A stretch of DNA of 64,000 nucleotides from assembly GCF_000016345.1 (NCBI RefSeq), contig NC_009379.1:558001-622000 (forward strand), read 5' to 3'. Made by a program: the position numbers and the translations under genes. The number at the start of each line of letters is the position of its first letter. The stretch's first letter is position 1. Shown here in pieces: positions 8,643 through 15,797 of this stretch. This stretch comes from Polynucleobacter asymbioticus QLW-P1DMWA-1 (GTDB taxonomy: Bacteria > Pseudomonadota > Gammaproteobacteria > Burkholderiales > Burkholderiaceae). Under the pieces are notes generated by a model. That model saw only the letters and a list, made by a program, of their open reading frames with translations. It was not told the origin of the DNA and made no database searches.

Positions 8643-8656
8643 ATTTGGCCATTTGA

Positions 8657-10294
8657 TTAGTTGGCGGATCTTGAATAAATCACTTTGCCATTTTTTATGG
8701 TGTTGACCACTTTGATATCTTTGATTGTATCAGGGTCAACTGTTAAAGGATTCTGATCCAACTCTACTAAGTCAGCCAGCATGCCAGGCATGATCTTGCC
8801 CTTCGTATTCTCCTCGCGGTATACATAGGCCGCATTACTGGTAAATGCCTGTAATGCTAGGTAGGGATTCATTTTTTCCTTTGCGCCCAATGTTTTTCCG
8901 GACATTGTTTTGCGATTGACTGCGCTCCAAATAGTAAACAGGCAATCCGGACCAGAAGAGGGGACATCATTATGGATGCCGACTACTATCCCTTTGTTGT
9001 GTGCTGTGACCATAGGACAAAAATTATCGGCACGTTCTTGACCAACAATATCTAAGTAAATATCCCCATATAGCCACATATGATTAGATAAGGTGATTGC
9101 AATAATGTGATTGGTTTTGTAGTCATTCAATTGATCTTCTCTCGCAAAAAAAGAATGGGAGATAGTCGTACGACGATCTTCGGTTATCCCGGTTTCAGCA
9201 ATCGCCTTTTTAATAGCAGCTAAGGCCATATCAATTCCGGCATCACCATTGCTATAGCAAAAGTAAGGGATATTTTTTTCGTAAGCAAGTTTGGTGTAGT
9301 GATCAACCTGCTCTTGGGTATAGTAAGCCATGCCCCGCCAGTCATCTGGGAAGCCGGTAGTGTTGCTGTAGGGCTCTGAAAGATAAGCAAGTTTGAGTTG
9401 TGGCCCTCCGTCTGTGGACATCAACATACCTGCCACCTTAAAGCCATGATCACCTTTGCTATAGACTCCAAAGGAGAAATCAGGATTATCTTTTAGTAAA
9501 GCATCGACCGTATCACTCATTGGAAGAGCCACTAAATCGATCGAAACCGCACCGCTATCAGCAGCTAGACGCATCAATTGAATATCATCAGGGCTTGCTT
9601 GGTAATGCTGAGCAGTAGTGGTGCCATAGGAAGCATAAATTTTCTCTGCACTTTGATAAGTCTTAAAAGTGAGGTCTTGGGAAAACTTTCCATAGGCTTC
9701 TGCAACTGCCTTGAGATAAGGTAGCCCGATAATGATGCCCGTCATTTGATGGGTATTGGGGTCAACTACGATCGTGCCGGATTCAACTTTGGCATCTGCA
9801 GTAATGCCAAGTTTTTTGAGGCCTGCTGTATTAAATAAACCTGCTAAGGTTGAAATATTTTGTACCAGCACCGGCGTATCCGGAAAGGCTGTATCTAAAT
9901 CTGCCATAGTTAGTGGCCCATCTTTCATTAGTCCATCCATATACTCGGCAGCGATCAGCCATCCGTTGAGGAGCTTGCCAGATTGTTTCAACTGTGTAAT
10001 TAACTCTGATCTGCTGCGTGGTGGATTATCTGCAAAGTACCCGACATTCAAGCTCAATGTTTGTTGAGCAAATAAGCCAAAGTGGCCCCAGGTATCAATA
10101 AATCCTGGGGTTAAGGTATGTCCTTGCAAGTCATGTAGCTTGGCGTCTTGACCGGCCAAAGTGCTAGCTTGTTTTTTGTTGCCAGTGAAGGTGATTTTCC
10201 CGTCCGTCACCAATACTGCTTCCACATATTCAGGCTGATCACCGGCCATAGTTAAAATATTGCCGTTGAAGTAGAGAGTTTGATTTGATGTCAT
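8657..10294 (-). CDS. Amidohydrolase family 3 (YtcJ-like) metal-dependent hydrolase
   Basis: The 545-residue protein has an N-terminal beta-sandwich part (LYFNGNILTMAGDQ) and a C-terminal part typical of imidazolonepropionase-like amidohydrolases (GKIMPGMLADLVELDQNPLT). The usual first metal motif HxH is altered: the segment TPGFIDTWGHFG carries a single His, whereas YtcJ-type enzymes have PGFIDxHxH. TISHSFF and NHMWLYGD supply possible later ligands. Metal binding may thus be reduced or different. It is probably co-transcribed with the exported protein 19 bases upstream (start 11150). The substrate is unknown; N-acyl or imide compounds are typical of the family. Confidence 0.8.
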   Translation of the reverse strand: MTSNQTLYFNGNILTMAGDQPEYVEAVLVTDGKITFTGNKKQASTLAGQDAKLHDLQGHTLTPGFIDTWGHFGLFAQQTLSLNVGYFADNPPRSRSELITQLKQSGKLLNGWLIAAEYMDGLMKDGPLTMADLDTAFPDTPVLVQNISTLAGLFNTAGLKKLGITADAKVESGTIVVDPNTHQMTGIIIGLPYLKAVAEAYGKFSQDLTFKTYQSAEKIYASYGTTTAQHYQASPDDIQLMRLAADSGAVSIDLVALPMSDTVDALLKDNPDFSFGVYSKGDHGFKVAGMLMSTDGGPQLKLAYLSEPYSNTTGFPDDWRGMAYYTQEQVDHYTKLAYEKNIPYFCYSNGDAGIDMALAAIKKAIAETGITEDRRTTISHSFFAREDQLNDYKTNHIIAITLSNHMWLYGDIYLDIVGQERADNFCPMVTAHNKGIVVGIHNDVPSSGPDCLFTIWSAVNRKTMSGKTLGAKEKMNPYLALQAFTSNAAYVYREENTKGKIMPGMLADLVELDQNPLTVDPDTIKDIKVVNTIKNGKVIYSRSAN

Positions 10295-10313
10295 GAGCTT
10301 GCTTTAATGAGTG

Positions 10314-11150
10314 TTAGTGTGAAAAAGCATAGGTAATTCCGATGCGACCGCCCCAGCCTTGTGCGCCACCTTGGTTGGTGTTGACAGTGTAATAACGAGC
10401 ACCGATTGTAAATAGTAGGGGCAGATCACCCACTTCAATGAGTTTGCTACCCATTAAATTGATGGGATAGGAGTGGGCGCCAGTATCAATATTTGTGATC
10501 GATTCACAATCAAGTGTAATGTTCCCATATCTTTTGGTGATGTAGGTGATAAAAGGTTCAAATGAGACATTATTGGCGCTAGGACCATTTAGCGGCATTG
10601 CTCCAAGGCCAAAGGATTGATATGCATAAGCACCCATGATCCAATCCTCACTTCGATGAATGGCGCCCATGCTGTATCCCGCGGCATTTTGTGAACTTCC
10701 ATACATGGCGGGCATATTGGTGCCGATTTGCACCATTGGGCCAATACCAAATGAGTTTCTTAGTCGAGACTCGTTGGATTCGGTAAAAAAACTTTCTATG
10801 ATGACTGGTTTAAAACCTGAGCTAGAGTACCCATCGAAATTGTTGAACGACTGATAAGTGATCTGAGGATGTACTACATAACTGTAGTCTGAATTAATGC
10901 GATAAGGAAGCCAGGGCTCTATTTGGGTGTATTGAGTTGAGCCTTGATGTCCCAAACCTACCTTTTGATCAAAGTTGAAATAAATTGGAACGGAGGCAAC
11001 ATTATCTTGAGCTTGTAATTGCCGCTCACTAGAAATAAGTCTTTCCTCTCCTGGAGTGAGTGCTTCAAAGAATGAATTTGTATCTTGAGCGAGCACAAGT
11101 TTGAAGTTACACAATATCAGGATAGTCAGTAGTGCTTTGAATTGATGCAT
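10314..11150 (-). CDS. Exported protein, probable outer-membrane beta-barrel
   Basis: The 278-residue product has a Sec signal peptide (about residues 1-21, ending LVLAQ). The mature part has alternating aromatic/polar strands (for example PFITYITKRYGNITLDCES) and closes with WGGRIGITYAFSH, compatible with an outer-membrane barrel of the kind annotated as 'transporter' or MetA-pathway phenol-degradation protein. I do not recognise the exact family. It is the first gene of a likely two-gene unit with the amidohydrolase, so it may admit that enzyme's substrate. That role is inference only. Confidence 0.6.
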   Translation of the reverse strand: MHQFKALLTILILCNFKLVLAQDTNSFFEALTPGEERLISSERQLQAQDNVASVPIYFNFDQKVGLGHQGSTQYTQIEPWLPYRINSDYSYVVHPQITYQSFNNFDGYSSSGFKPVIIESFFTESNESRLRNSFGIGPMVQIGTNMPAMYGSSQNAAGYSMGAIHRSEDWIMGAYAYQSFGLGAMPLNGPSANNVSFEPFITYITKRYGNITLDCESITNIDTGAHSYPINLMGSKLIEVGDLPLLFTIGARYYTVNTNQGGAQGWGGRIGITYAFSH

Positions 11151-11278
11151 CTGTATGATGTTTAAGGTATGGCTTCGCAGGCTTCAAGAATTAGGATGAT
11201 TTTAATAATAAGGTAATATTTAGAAAATCGTTTGCAGTAGATTTAGCTCTGCAATTCCCTATTTTGAACGGACCTGAT

Positions 11279-11791
11279 ATGAAATTTACCTTTTTAGGGC
11301 ACATGAAGGAAATGTTAAAGGAGCTGCCAATAGTAGCTATCTACCTCTCACTCTGGTTTTGTGCGATTACTTTTTACAATCAAGCTGCTGTTCATATGCC
11401 AGAAAAAGGAATTGAGTCCTATGGGTTTGCCGTGATTCAGGCCTTGGTGATGTCTAAAATTATGCTCACCGCAGAAATGATCGTTCCTGTTGGAGTGATA
11501 TTCAACCCTAATGTGAAATACACTATTTATTTAGCAATTTTAGTTCGCACAACCCTTGCGTCCATTGTTGCTCTAATGCTGCGTTATTCTGCTGCAGGAA
11601 CAGAGGGCTTTTTTAAGCATCAAGGATTTGTTGAATCCATGCGAAATTTTTGTGATGGGGACATCGCTCATATTTTGGCGCTCACGTGTCTATATTGGCT
11701 GATTATCTTGCCCTATATTGCCTATCGTTTTATTTTGCATCTTGCCGGCAATGAAGGTTTGGAATCATATTTATTAGCCAAAAGAAGCTAG
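11279..11791 (+). CDS. Small inner-membrane protein of unknown function
   Basis: The 170-residue protein has about four hydrophobic segments (near residues 16-33, 45-66, 76-97 and 132-151). I see no catalytic motif. The start is taken as ATG 11279 (MKFTFLGHMKEML); a TTG 15 bases upstream would also be in frame. Lone gene in an otherwise scarred stretch. No family recognised. Confidence 0.6.
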   Translation: MKFTFLGHMKEMLKELPIVAIYLSLWFCAITFYNQAAVHMPEKGIESYGFAVIQALVMSKIMLTAEMIVPVGVIFNPNVKYTIYLAILVRTTLASIVALMLRYSAAGTEGFFKHQGFVESMRNFCDGDIAHILALTCLYWLIILPYIAYRFILHLAGNEGLESYLLAKRS

Positions 11792-11886
11792 GGTTCAACT
11801 GATTATTAAGGCAAGCTTTATATATTTGTGCTTAGCTAATCAAAATTCATTCAGAAGATCCCTATGCGCCGCAAAATATTTTGTTG

Positions 11887-11982
11887 ATGATGGCATTGTT
11901 GATTTCAGTGTCTTCATTTTGCCAGGGGAATATTTTTTTGGTTGGGCATCCGCTTTGGGTCGAAAGCTATCCTATGGGATAA
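11887..11982 (+). pseudogene. Signal-peptide remnant fused into repeat sequence
   Basis: A 31-codon frame reads MMALLISVSSFCQG and then runs into the dispersed repeat (NIFLVGHPLW...). Just upstream ATG 11864 reads MRRKIFC-stop in another frame, so a one-base change would join them into a normal lipoprotein or Sec leader. I read this as the 5' end of a lost exported protein. Weak evidence. Confidence 0.3.
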
Positions 11983-12023
11983 GCAGACCCTGATGTCTCA
12001 AATCGGCCGGATGCAGCCATCAC
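11932..12023 (+). repeat. Dispersed intergenic repeat, copy 3
   Basis: The left half reads GGTTGGGCATCCGCTTTGGG then TCGAAAGCT. The right half reads GTCTCAAATCGGCCGGATGC then AGCCATCAC. The right half is nearly identical to 15771-15797. No terminator hairpin precedes this copy, unlike copies 2 and 4. Confidence 0.55.
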
Positions 12024-12028
12024 ACCGC

Positions 12029-12331
12029 CTACACAATTTCATATGTCAGTAGTAAGACTGCAGCACCCATGCAGAGCAATGCGAGCATAAAGAACTTATC
12101 CGCAATATCTTCAAAATAAACCTTCTTTGAATTGCTTCGAATGGATAGATATGAAAAGATAGAGCTTGCTAGAAAGATGAGGGCATCTAGAGCTAGCAGG
12201 TCATCCACCCAATAGGCAACACCTCGGTTGGTCTGAGTTAGCTTCACAATGCTGATAACGGTCATACATACGCCAAGCATTGCGCCTGAAGTCGGCAGAA
12301 TATGACCACTTAGATTGTTGGGGTTGCGCAT
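12029..12331 (-). CDS. Small three-segment membrane protein
   Basis: The 100-residue protein has hydrophobic segments near residues 14-30, 43-61 and 78-97. It starts directly at the stop of the Spy-like gene (TAAATG), so the two are surely one transcript and possibly translationally coupled. Through that operon it belongs to the predicted ECF sigma regulon. No family recognised. Confidence 0.65.
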   Translation of the reverse strand: MRNPNNLSGHILPTSGAMLGVCMTVISIVKLTQTNRGVAYWVDDLLALDALIFLASSIFSYLSIRSNSKKVYFEDIADKFFMLALLCMGAAVLLLTYEIV

Positions 12332-13000
12332 TTACTGATGACTGTAGCCTGGCAAGATGCCTGACCCAGGATTTTGATTGGACGACGGTGATCCTCCGAG
12401 TTCTGGCAAGTTGTAGTTTGGTTGGCTTGGTGGCAGTCTTTTTTGGCTTGCATTAATAAAAGTAGGTACTTTGCTATCAAAAGATGCCTTTTGCTCAGAA
12501 GTCAATAATTTGTAAAGCGGTTTGGCAGTCTCATCAACCTCTTTTAAGCTGGTATATCGATTTTTTGCATCTTCGGTAGATTGGCTTAGAAATTTAAGTC
12601 CATCAATAGTGTCGGAACTATCGTTATTCAATTTAGCTCTTTCTTTGGCAACATCACTCGCATAAAGTCTCACCTTGATTGCAAAATTACCCCAAGCCTT
12701 GCTTTGTTCGGGTGTTAGCTTAAGGCTTTCTTCAAGGCGAGATAAGCCAGTTTCGATTTGTTCATAAGTAAGCAGTTGTGAGCCTGGAGCAGGCATTGAG
12801 ATATGGGTATTTGCCGATATGCTGGAATAGTCGGGATTAGAGGCATTGCGCCCGGCGCCCCTTCGCATTCCAGGCATTCCGGGGATTCCAGAGCCTTGAG
12901 ATCCGCCCCATTGAGCAAAAGACTCTTTAATGGGCAAAATTGCTACTAAAACTAAAAAACTCAAGATAATTGAGCGCAATGGCATGATGGCCCGATTCAT
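12332..13000 (-). CDS. Spy/CpxP-like periplasmic LTxxQ-motif protein
   Basis: The 222-residue protein has a signal peptide (about 1-29, ending ESFAQ), a Gly/Pro-rich stretch, and a helical core with two LTxxQ motifs: LTPEQ (in ESLKLTPEQSKAW) and LTSEQ (in YKLLTSEQKASF). Such motifs mark the Spy/CpxP family of periplasmic chaperones and stress sensors. The C-terminus is Pro/Asn/Gly-rich and probably disordered. ATG 13000 follows GAGAG. A GTAAG-N17-GTCTAA promoter lies just upstream (13032-13059) and matches the one in front of the sigma operon, so ECF control is likely. Confidence 0.75.
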   Translation of the reverse strand: MNRAIMPLRSIILSFLVLVAILPIKESFAQWGGSQGSGIPGMPGMRRGAGRNASNPDYSSISANTHISMPAPGSQLLTYEQIETGLSRLEESLKLTPEQSKAWGNFAIKVRLYASDVAKERAKLNNDSSDTIDGLKFLSQSTEDAKNRYTSLKEVDETAKPLYKLLTSEQKASFDSKVPTFINASQKRLPPSQPNYNLPELGGSPSSNQNPGSGILPGYSHQ

Positions 13001-13017
13001 TTTTCTCTCAACTGTAT

Positions 13018-13039
13018 GTGTCTAACCCTTGTTAGACAC
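13018..13039. promoter_or_regulatory. Perfect inverted repeat in the divergent promoter region
   Basis: GTGTCTAAC-CCTT-GTTAGACAC, two 9-base arms with a 4-base loop. The right arm contains, on the minus strand, the GTCTAA -10-like element of the Spy-like gene. It could be an operator, a second -10 copy, or a hairpin at the start of the transcript. Confidence 0.6.
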
Positions 13040-13059
13040 TAATTTTGGAAAATACTTAC
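13032..13059 (-). promoter_or_regulatory. Predicted ECF promoter of the Spy-like operon
   Basis: On the minus strand GTAAG (13059-13055) is followed after 17 bases by GTCTAA (13037-13032), about 31 bases upstream of ATG 13000. The same pair of boxes stands in front of the sigma-factor operon on the other strand. A non-standard -10 containing GTC is common for ECF sigma promoters. Confidence 0.5.
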
Positions 13060-13091
13060 TTTAAAAAGAAAATAATTATTTTGTCTTGGCC

Positions 13092-13120
13092 GTAAGTTTT
13101 CTATAGGTGCCCGCGTCTAA
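13092..13120 (+). promoter_or_regulatory. Predicted ECF promoter of the sigma operon
   Basis: GTAAG (13092-13096) and, after 18 bases, GTCTAA (13115-13120), 24 bases upstream of ATG 13145. It shares both boxes with the minus-strand promoter at 13032-13059. It would make the sigma factor autoregulated. Confidence 0.5.
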
Positions 13121-13144
13121 GAATTAACAAATAAGGAGAAATAG

Positions 13145-13585
13145 ATGAAAAGAGCAATGCAAGGTTTAATGATGGCAAGTATTTTGATGGTGGGAGCGAT
13201 TGGTATTGCAAGCGCTGCCTTACCAGATCCCCAAGACCCCCAGGTAGTTGCTAATATGACCTTTGAGCAACGCCTGCAAATGTCTAAGGATCTGCGAGAG
13301 CAGTTTAAGCAGGCCACTCCAGAAGAGCGCCGTGAGTATCGCCAAAAACTCCATGCCAAATTCAAAGCCTTAAGTCCTGAAGAGCGTAAAGCACTGCGCG
13401 AGAAGATGCATGCCCAATGGCAGGCGTTAACTCCAGAGCAAAAGAAAGAGCTGCGCGATAACCGCAAAGCCATGATTGCGGCAATGACACCAGAAGAGCG
13501 CCTTGAGATGAAAAAAGAACGCGAAGAGTGGATGAAGGCGCATCCCAATGAAAAAGAACATTGGAATAAGCCAATGAGCAATTAA
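13145..13585 (+). CDS. Periplasmic charged-helix protein, DUF3106 / Spy-like
   Basis: The 146-residue product has a signal peptide (about 1-24, cleaved near ASA-ALP). The rest is built of about four imperfect ~22-residue repeats, each with a (T/S)PE(E/Q)(R/K) turn: ATPEERREYRQKL, LSPEERKALREKM, LTPEQKKELRDNR, MTPEERLEMKKER. This is the pattern of DUF3106 and of heavy-metal-resistance / Spy-like proteins. A strong AAGGAG precedes the ATG. It is the first gene of the sigma operon, 8 bases before the sigma gene, so it may sense or buffer envelope stress. Function is inferred. Confidence 0.75.
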   Translation: MKRAMQGLMMASILMVGAIGIASAALPDPQDPQVVANMTFEQRLQMSKDLREQFKQATPEERREYRQKLHAKFKALSPEERKALREKMHAQWQALTPEQKKELRDNRKAMIAAMTPEERLEMKKEREEWMKAHPNEKEHWNKPMSN

Positions 13586-13593
13586 GGATCAGT

Positions 13594-14166
13594 TTGACTT
13601 TATTTCCTAGCAAGCAACACCGCATCGAACAGGCTTTATTAAAAAGAGCTGTAGCGGGGGATTCCAAGGCGTCAAAAGAAGTCATTCGCCTACTGAGTTC
13701 CCCCGCATATTCCTTGGCCTGGAAGATGCTTGGCAATAAAGAAGATGCAGAAGATGTCGTACAAGAGGCCTTTATTCGCTTATGGAAAAGTGCCGATTCG
13801 TTTGCGGGAAAGTCAGGACTATTTACTTACTTTTACGCGATCGTGAGCAATCTTTGTTTGGATAGGATCAAAAGTATTAATAAGGGATTCTTCGAGGAGT
13901 TTGATGAGGTAGAGCATCAACCCATCAAAGAGATTGAGTGGAGTATCGCAGAGGGAGTCAGCCCAGAAAGCATTAAAAAGGCAATGGATGTTTTAAGTAG
14001 CAAACAAAGAATGGCGATATTGATGTGGGCATATCAAGATATGACGGCAGAAGAGGTTGGTCTGGCAATGGGTATGAATAAGAATAGCGTCGATCAATTG
14101 TTATATAGGGCTAAGTTGAAACTCAAGATGGAATTAGAAAGAGGTGAATCTCATGCGAGCGAATGA
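13594..14166 (+). CDS. ECF-type RNA polymerase sigma factor
   Basis: The 190-residue protein has sigma region 2 (EDAEDVVQEAFIRLWKSADS, about residues 50-69, with the -10 recognition segment FTYFYAIVSNLCLDR) and sigma region 4 with a helix-turn-helix (DMTAEEVGLAMGMNKNSVDQ, about 149-168). It would direct RNA polymerase to a small regulon. The start is TTG 13594, preceded by AAGGATC. Its stop overlaps the next gene, which looks like its anti-sigma factor. Sequence type is close to ECF factors that sit with Spy-like or DUF3106 proteins. The target motif proposed here is GTAAG-N17/18-GTCTAA. Confidence 0.88.
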   Translation: MTLFPSKQHRIEQALLKRAVAGDSKASKEVIRLLSSPAYSLAWKMLGNKEDAEDVVQEAFIRLWKSADSFAGKSGLFTYFYAIVSNLCLDRIKSINKGFFEEFDEVEHQPIKEIEWSIAEGVSPESIKKAMDVLSSKQRMAILMWAYQDMTAEEVGLAMGMNKNSVDQLLYRAKLKLKMELERGESHASE

Positions 14167-14458
14167 TAAAAAACATTTAAAGAAAGTTTTAGATCAAATC
14201 GAAGTTCAAGAGCTATCTAATCATTTTGAAAAACGCATTTATCAAGATTGGCAAAGAGCTGTCTCCAAGGGAGATCAACCCACGGATCGAATCTCTGAAG
14301 TTTTGGTTCTTGCTAGATTGCATCCTAGGCTTATCGCATTGATTGCGATAGCAATCATCACTGCTTCCATGTTATTGGGTCAGCATCTGCTGACATCTCC
14401 TGAAGAAGAGCTGTATCGAATTGACGCCTTATCTGAATTAAGCCTCTCAACCATTTAA
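14153..14458 (+). CDS. Probable membrane anti-sigma factor
   Basis: The 101-residue protein overlaps the sigma gene by 14 bases. A soluble N-terminal helix-rich part (about 1-55) is followed by one membrane segment (LIALIAIAIITASMLLG, about residues 62-78) and a short periplasmic tail. Layout and position are those of anti-sigma factors, but no ZAS zinc motif is present. ATG 14153 is preferred because AGAGGTG stands 6 bases upstream; GTG 14144 is the alternative. Confidence 0.6.
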   Translation: MRANDKKHLKKVLDQIEVQELSNHFEKRIYQDWQRAVSKGDQPTDRISEVLVLARLHPRLIALIAIAIITASMLLGQHLLTSPEEELYRIDALSELSLSTI

Positions 14459-14476
14459 TCTACAGCGTTCTCCCTT

Positions 14477-14511
14477 GCCCCTGAACTCAAAGGAGTTTTT
14501 GGGGCTTTTTT
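14477..14511 (+). terminator. Terminator between anti-sigma gene and small exported peptide
   Basis: GCCCC...AACTC-AAAG-GAGTT...GGGGC followed by TTTTTT. It would end the sigma operon, or act as a partial stop that lowers expression of the small peptide gene 16 bases downstream. Confidence 0.8.
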
Positions 14512-14526
14512 AACAAAAGGATCATC

Positions 14527-14655
14527 ATGAAAAAGCAACTATTAGCAGCGATGCTCACTGCTGTGGGAATGGTGGGTTTGACTTATTCTCAAAATGCTAT
14601 GTTTCAGGCAACACCAGAGCCAAGGGCTGATCAATCTCTTGCGTTGGCCGGTTGA
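14527..14655 (+). CDS. Very small exported peptide (42 residues)
   Basis: The frame reads MKKQLLAAMLTAVGMVGLTY and then a short tail ending SLALAG. It has a clear Sec signal peptide, leaving about 20 mature residues. AAAAGG lies 8 bases upstream of the ATG. It follows the sigma/anti-sigma pair after a terminator. It could be a real small periplasmic peptide or the 5' end of a truncated gene; downstream sequence in other frames gives no clear continuation. Confidence 0.4.
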   Translation: MKKQLLAAMLTAVGMVGLTYSQNAMFQATPEPRADQSLALAG

Positions 14656-15051
14656 ATCCAAGGTCGTAAGTATTCGTTATATAGAGCCTCGGAGTGTTAT
14701 TTCATTTTCCAGGGCTACAGAGATCCCTTCTATGTCGTTTAAAACGACATTCCTGAGCCAGGGTGAGGCATTCTTACTGCTTATTTTTTCTAACTCTATG
14801 AACTTGGCGAGGTATTACCAAGGCACTTTTACTGTAACTATCGTTGTTTTAAAGGTGATTTGTTATTAAGTAACCTTTTATGACTAAAGTAGAGTAAAAT
14901 ACATTTAGCGATTTTCAAGCTAATAGTGTGTTGTACTAGTAATTAATACCGCAGTTCTGCGATAGTTCTTTTTAGCATCTCCCCCGCCATTCTTGATTTT
15001 CGCCTCATTCGGGGCATAGTCCCTTTTATATTTTTTAAGGAATAGTCAGAT
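14656..15051. other. Intergenic region and cspA leader
   Basis: These 396 bases have no convincing gene; a 91-codon frame that crosses them reads like non-protein. They contain a 19-base perfect inverted repeat at 14732-14750 and, in the last ~150 bases, presumably the long untranslated leader usual for cold-shock genes, with a TAAAAT -10 candidate at 14895-14900. Confidence 0.5.
14732..14750. promoter_or_regulatory. Perfect 19-base palindrome
   Basis: ATGTCGTTTAAAACGACAT has 9-base arms around a single A. No T-run follows, so it is not an obvious terminator. An operator for an unknown dimeric regulator is possible. Confidence 0.35.
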
Positions 15052-15255
15052 ATGGCAAACGGAATTGTGAAATGGTTTAACGACGCTAAAGGCTTCGGTT
15101 TTATTACTCCTGAACTCGGTGGCGAAGATTTATTTGCCCATTTTTCAGCAATTAATAGCAACGGCTTTAAGTCACTAGCTGAAGGTCAAAAGGTAACTTT
15201 TGATATTACTACTGGCCCTAAAGGCAAGTTAGCATCCAATATTCAACCTGTTTAA
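15052..15255 (+). CDS. cspA: CspA-family cold-shock protein
   Basis: The 67-residue protein is a single cold-shock domain with both RNA-binding motifs: RNP1 as KGFGFITP (residues 14-21) and RNP2 as LFAHF (27-31). It binds single-stranded RNA/DNA and melts RNA structure in the cytoplasm. GGAA stands before the ATG. The long gene-free leader fits cold-shock mRNA control. infA follows 85 bases later, beyond a double hairpin; cspA next to an extra infA is common in betaproteobacteria. Confidence 0.95.
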   Translation: MANGIVKWFNDAKGFGFITPELGGEDLFAHFSAINSNGFKSLAEGQKVTFDITTGPKGKLASNIQPV

Positions 15256-15269
15256 ATCAGCAGCAAATG

Positions 15270-15320
15270 CCAGGCAGACATTATTTGCCTGGACCAAAGC
15301 CCAGCATGACTGGGCTTTTT
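15270..15320 (+). terminator. Double hairpin terminator after cspA
   Basis: The first hairpin is CCAGGCA...TTGCCTGG (about 15270-15292). The second is AAAGCCCAG-CATGA-CTGGGCTTTTT (15296-15320), a classic Rho-independent terminator. Confidence 0.85.
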
Positions 15321-15340
15321 ATATTTATTAAGGATGTTAA

Positions 15341-15601
15341 ATGGCAAAAGAAGAGTTGCTTGAAATGGAAGGTCTTGTTGATGAAATTCTGCCAGATTCT
15401 CGGTATCGGATTACCTTAGACAATGGCCATAAGCTTATTGCCTACACAGCAGGAAGAGTCAAAAAAAATCACATCCGTATATTGGCTGGAGACAAAGTTT
15501 CTTTGGAGGTCTCTCCATATGACTTAAGCAAAGGCCGTATTACATTTAGACATATTGATAAGAAGCAATCTTTTGCTGGCGCGCCTTATAGACGACATTG
15601 A
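15341..15601 (+). CDS. infA: Translation initiation factor IF-1
   Basis: The 86-residue protein is an S1/OB-fold IF-1 ([20 protein letters not shown] and then [19 protein letters not shown]). It binds the ribosomal A site during initiation. Standard IF-1 has about 72 residues; this one carries a ~14-residue basic C-terminal tail ending GAPYRRH. It is not in a ribosomal-protein operon here, so it is probably the second, cold-linked infA copy that many betaproteobacteria keep beside cspA. Confidence 0.92.
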   Translation: MAKEELLEMEGLVDEILPDSRYRITLDNGHKLIAYTAGRVKKNHIRILAGDKVSLEVSPYDLSKGRITFRHIDKKQSFAGAPYRRH

Positions 15602-15692
15602 TAGCTTTGAAGCTTAGAGCTGCAAGTTAAATTAATATTTACAAAGAACCTCAGGCCCTGGTCGATTCTGCCCCGAGCCACTAAGAAATACT

Positions 15693-15716
15693 AAAACCAC
15701 CTTCGGGTGGTTTTTT
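15693..15716 (+). terminator. Rho-independent terminator after infA region
   Basis: AAAACCACC-TTCG-GGTGGTTTTTT, the same stem and loop as at 7346-7370, followed directly by the dispersed repeat in both places. Confidence 0.85.
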
Positions 15717-15797
15717 CATTTGAGCGTCTGCTTGGGGTCGGCAGCTGCCTAACGCTAGAAACTGGCCCAAAGTCTCAAATCGGCCAATAGCAGTCAC
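15713..15797 (+). repeat. Dispersed intergenic repeat, copy 4
   Basis: The left half reads CATTTGAGCGTCTGCTTGGG then GTCGGCAGCTGCC. The right half reads AGTCTCAAATCGGCCAATAG then CAGTCAC. It is the clearest full copy of the ~90-base element shared with 7363-7430 and 11932-12023. Confidence 0.6.

Noticed and set aside
13117-13581. 154-codon open frame antisense to the DUF3106-like gene
   Set aside because: It mirrors the repeated codons of the real gene, has a Ser/Arg/Cys-rich composition unlike protein, and the sense gene has a signal peptide and a strong ribosome binding site.
14594-14869. 91-codon frame after the sigma operon
   Set aside because: No ribosome binding site, low-complexity composition, and it overlaps the more plausible 42-residue exported peptide.
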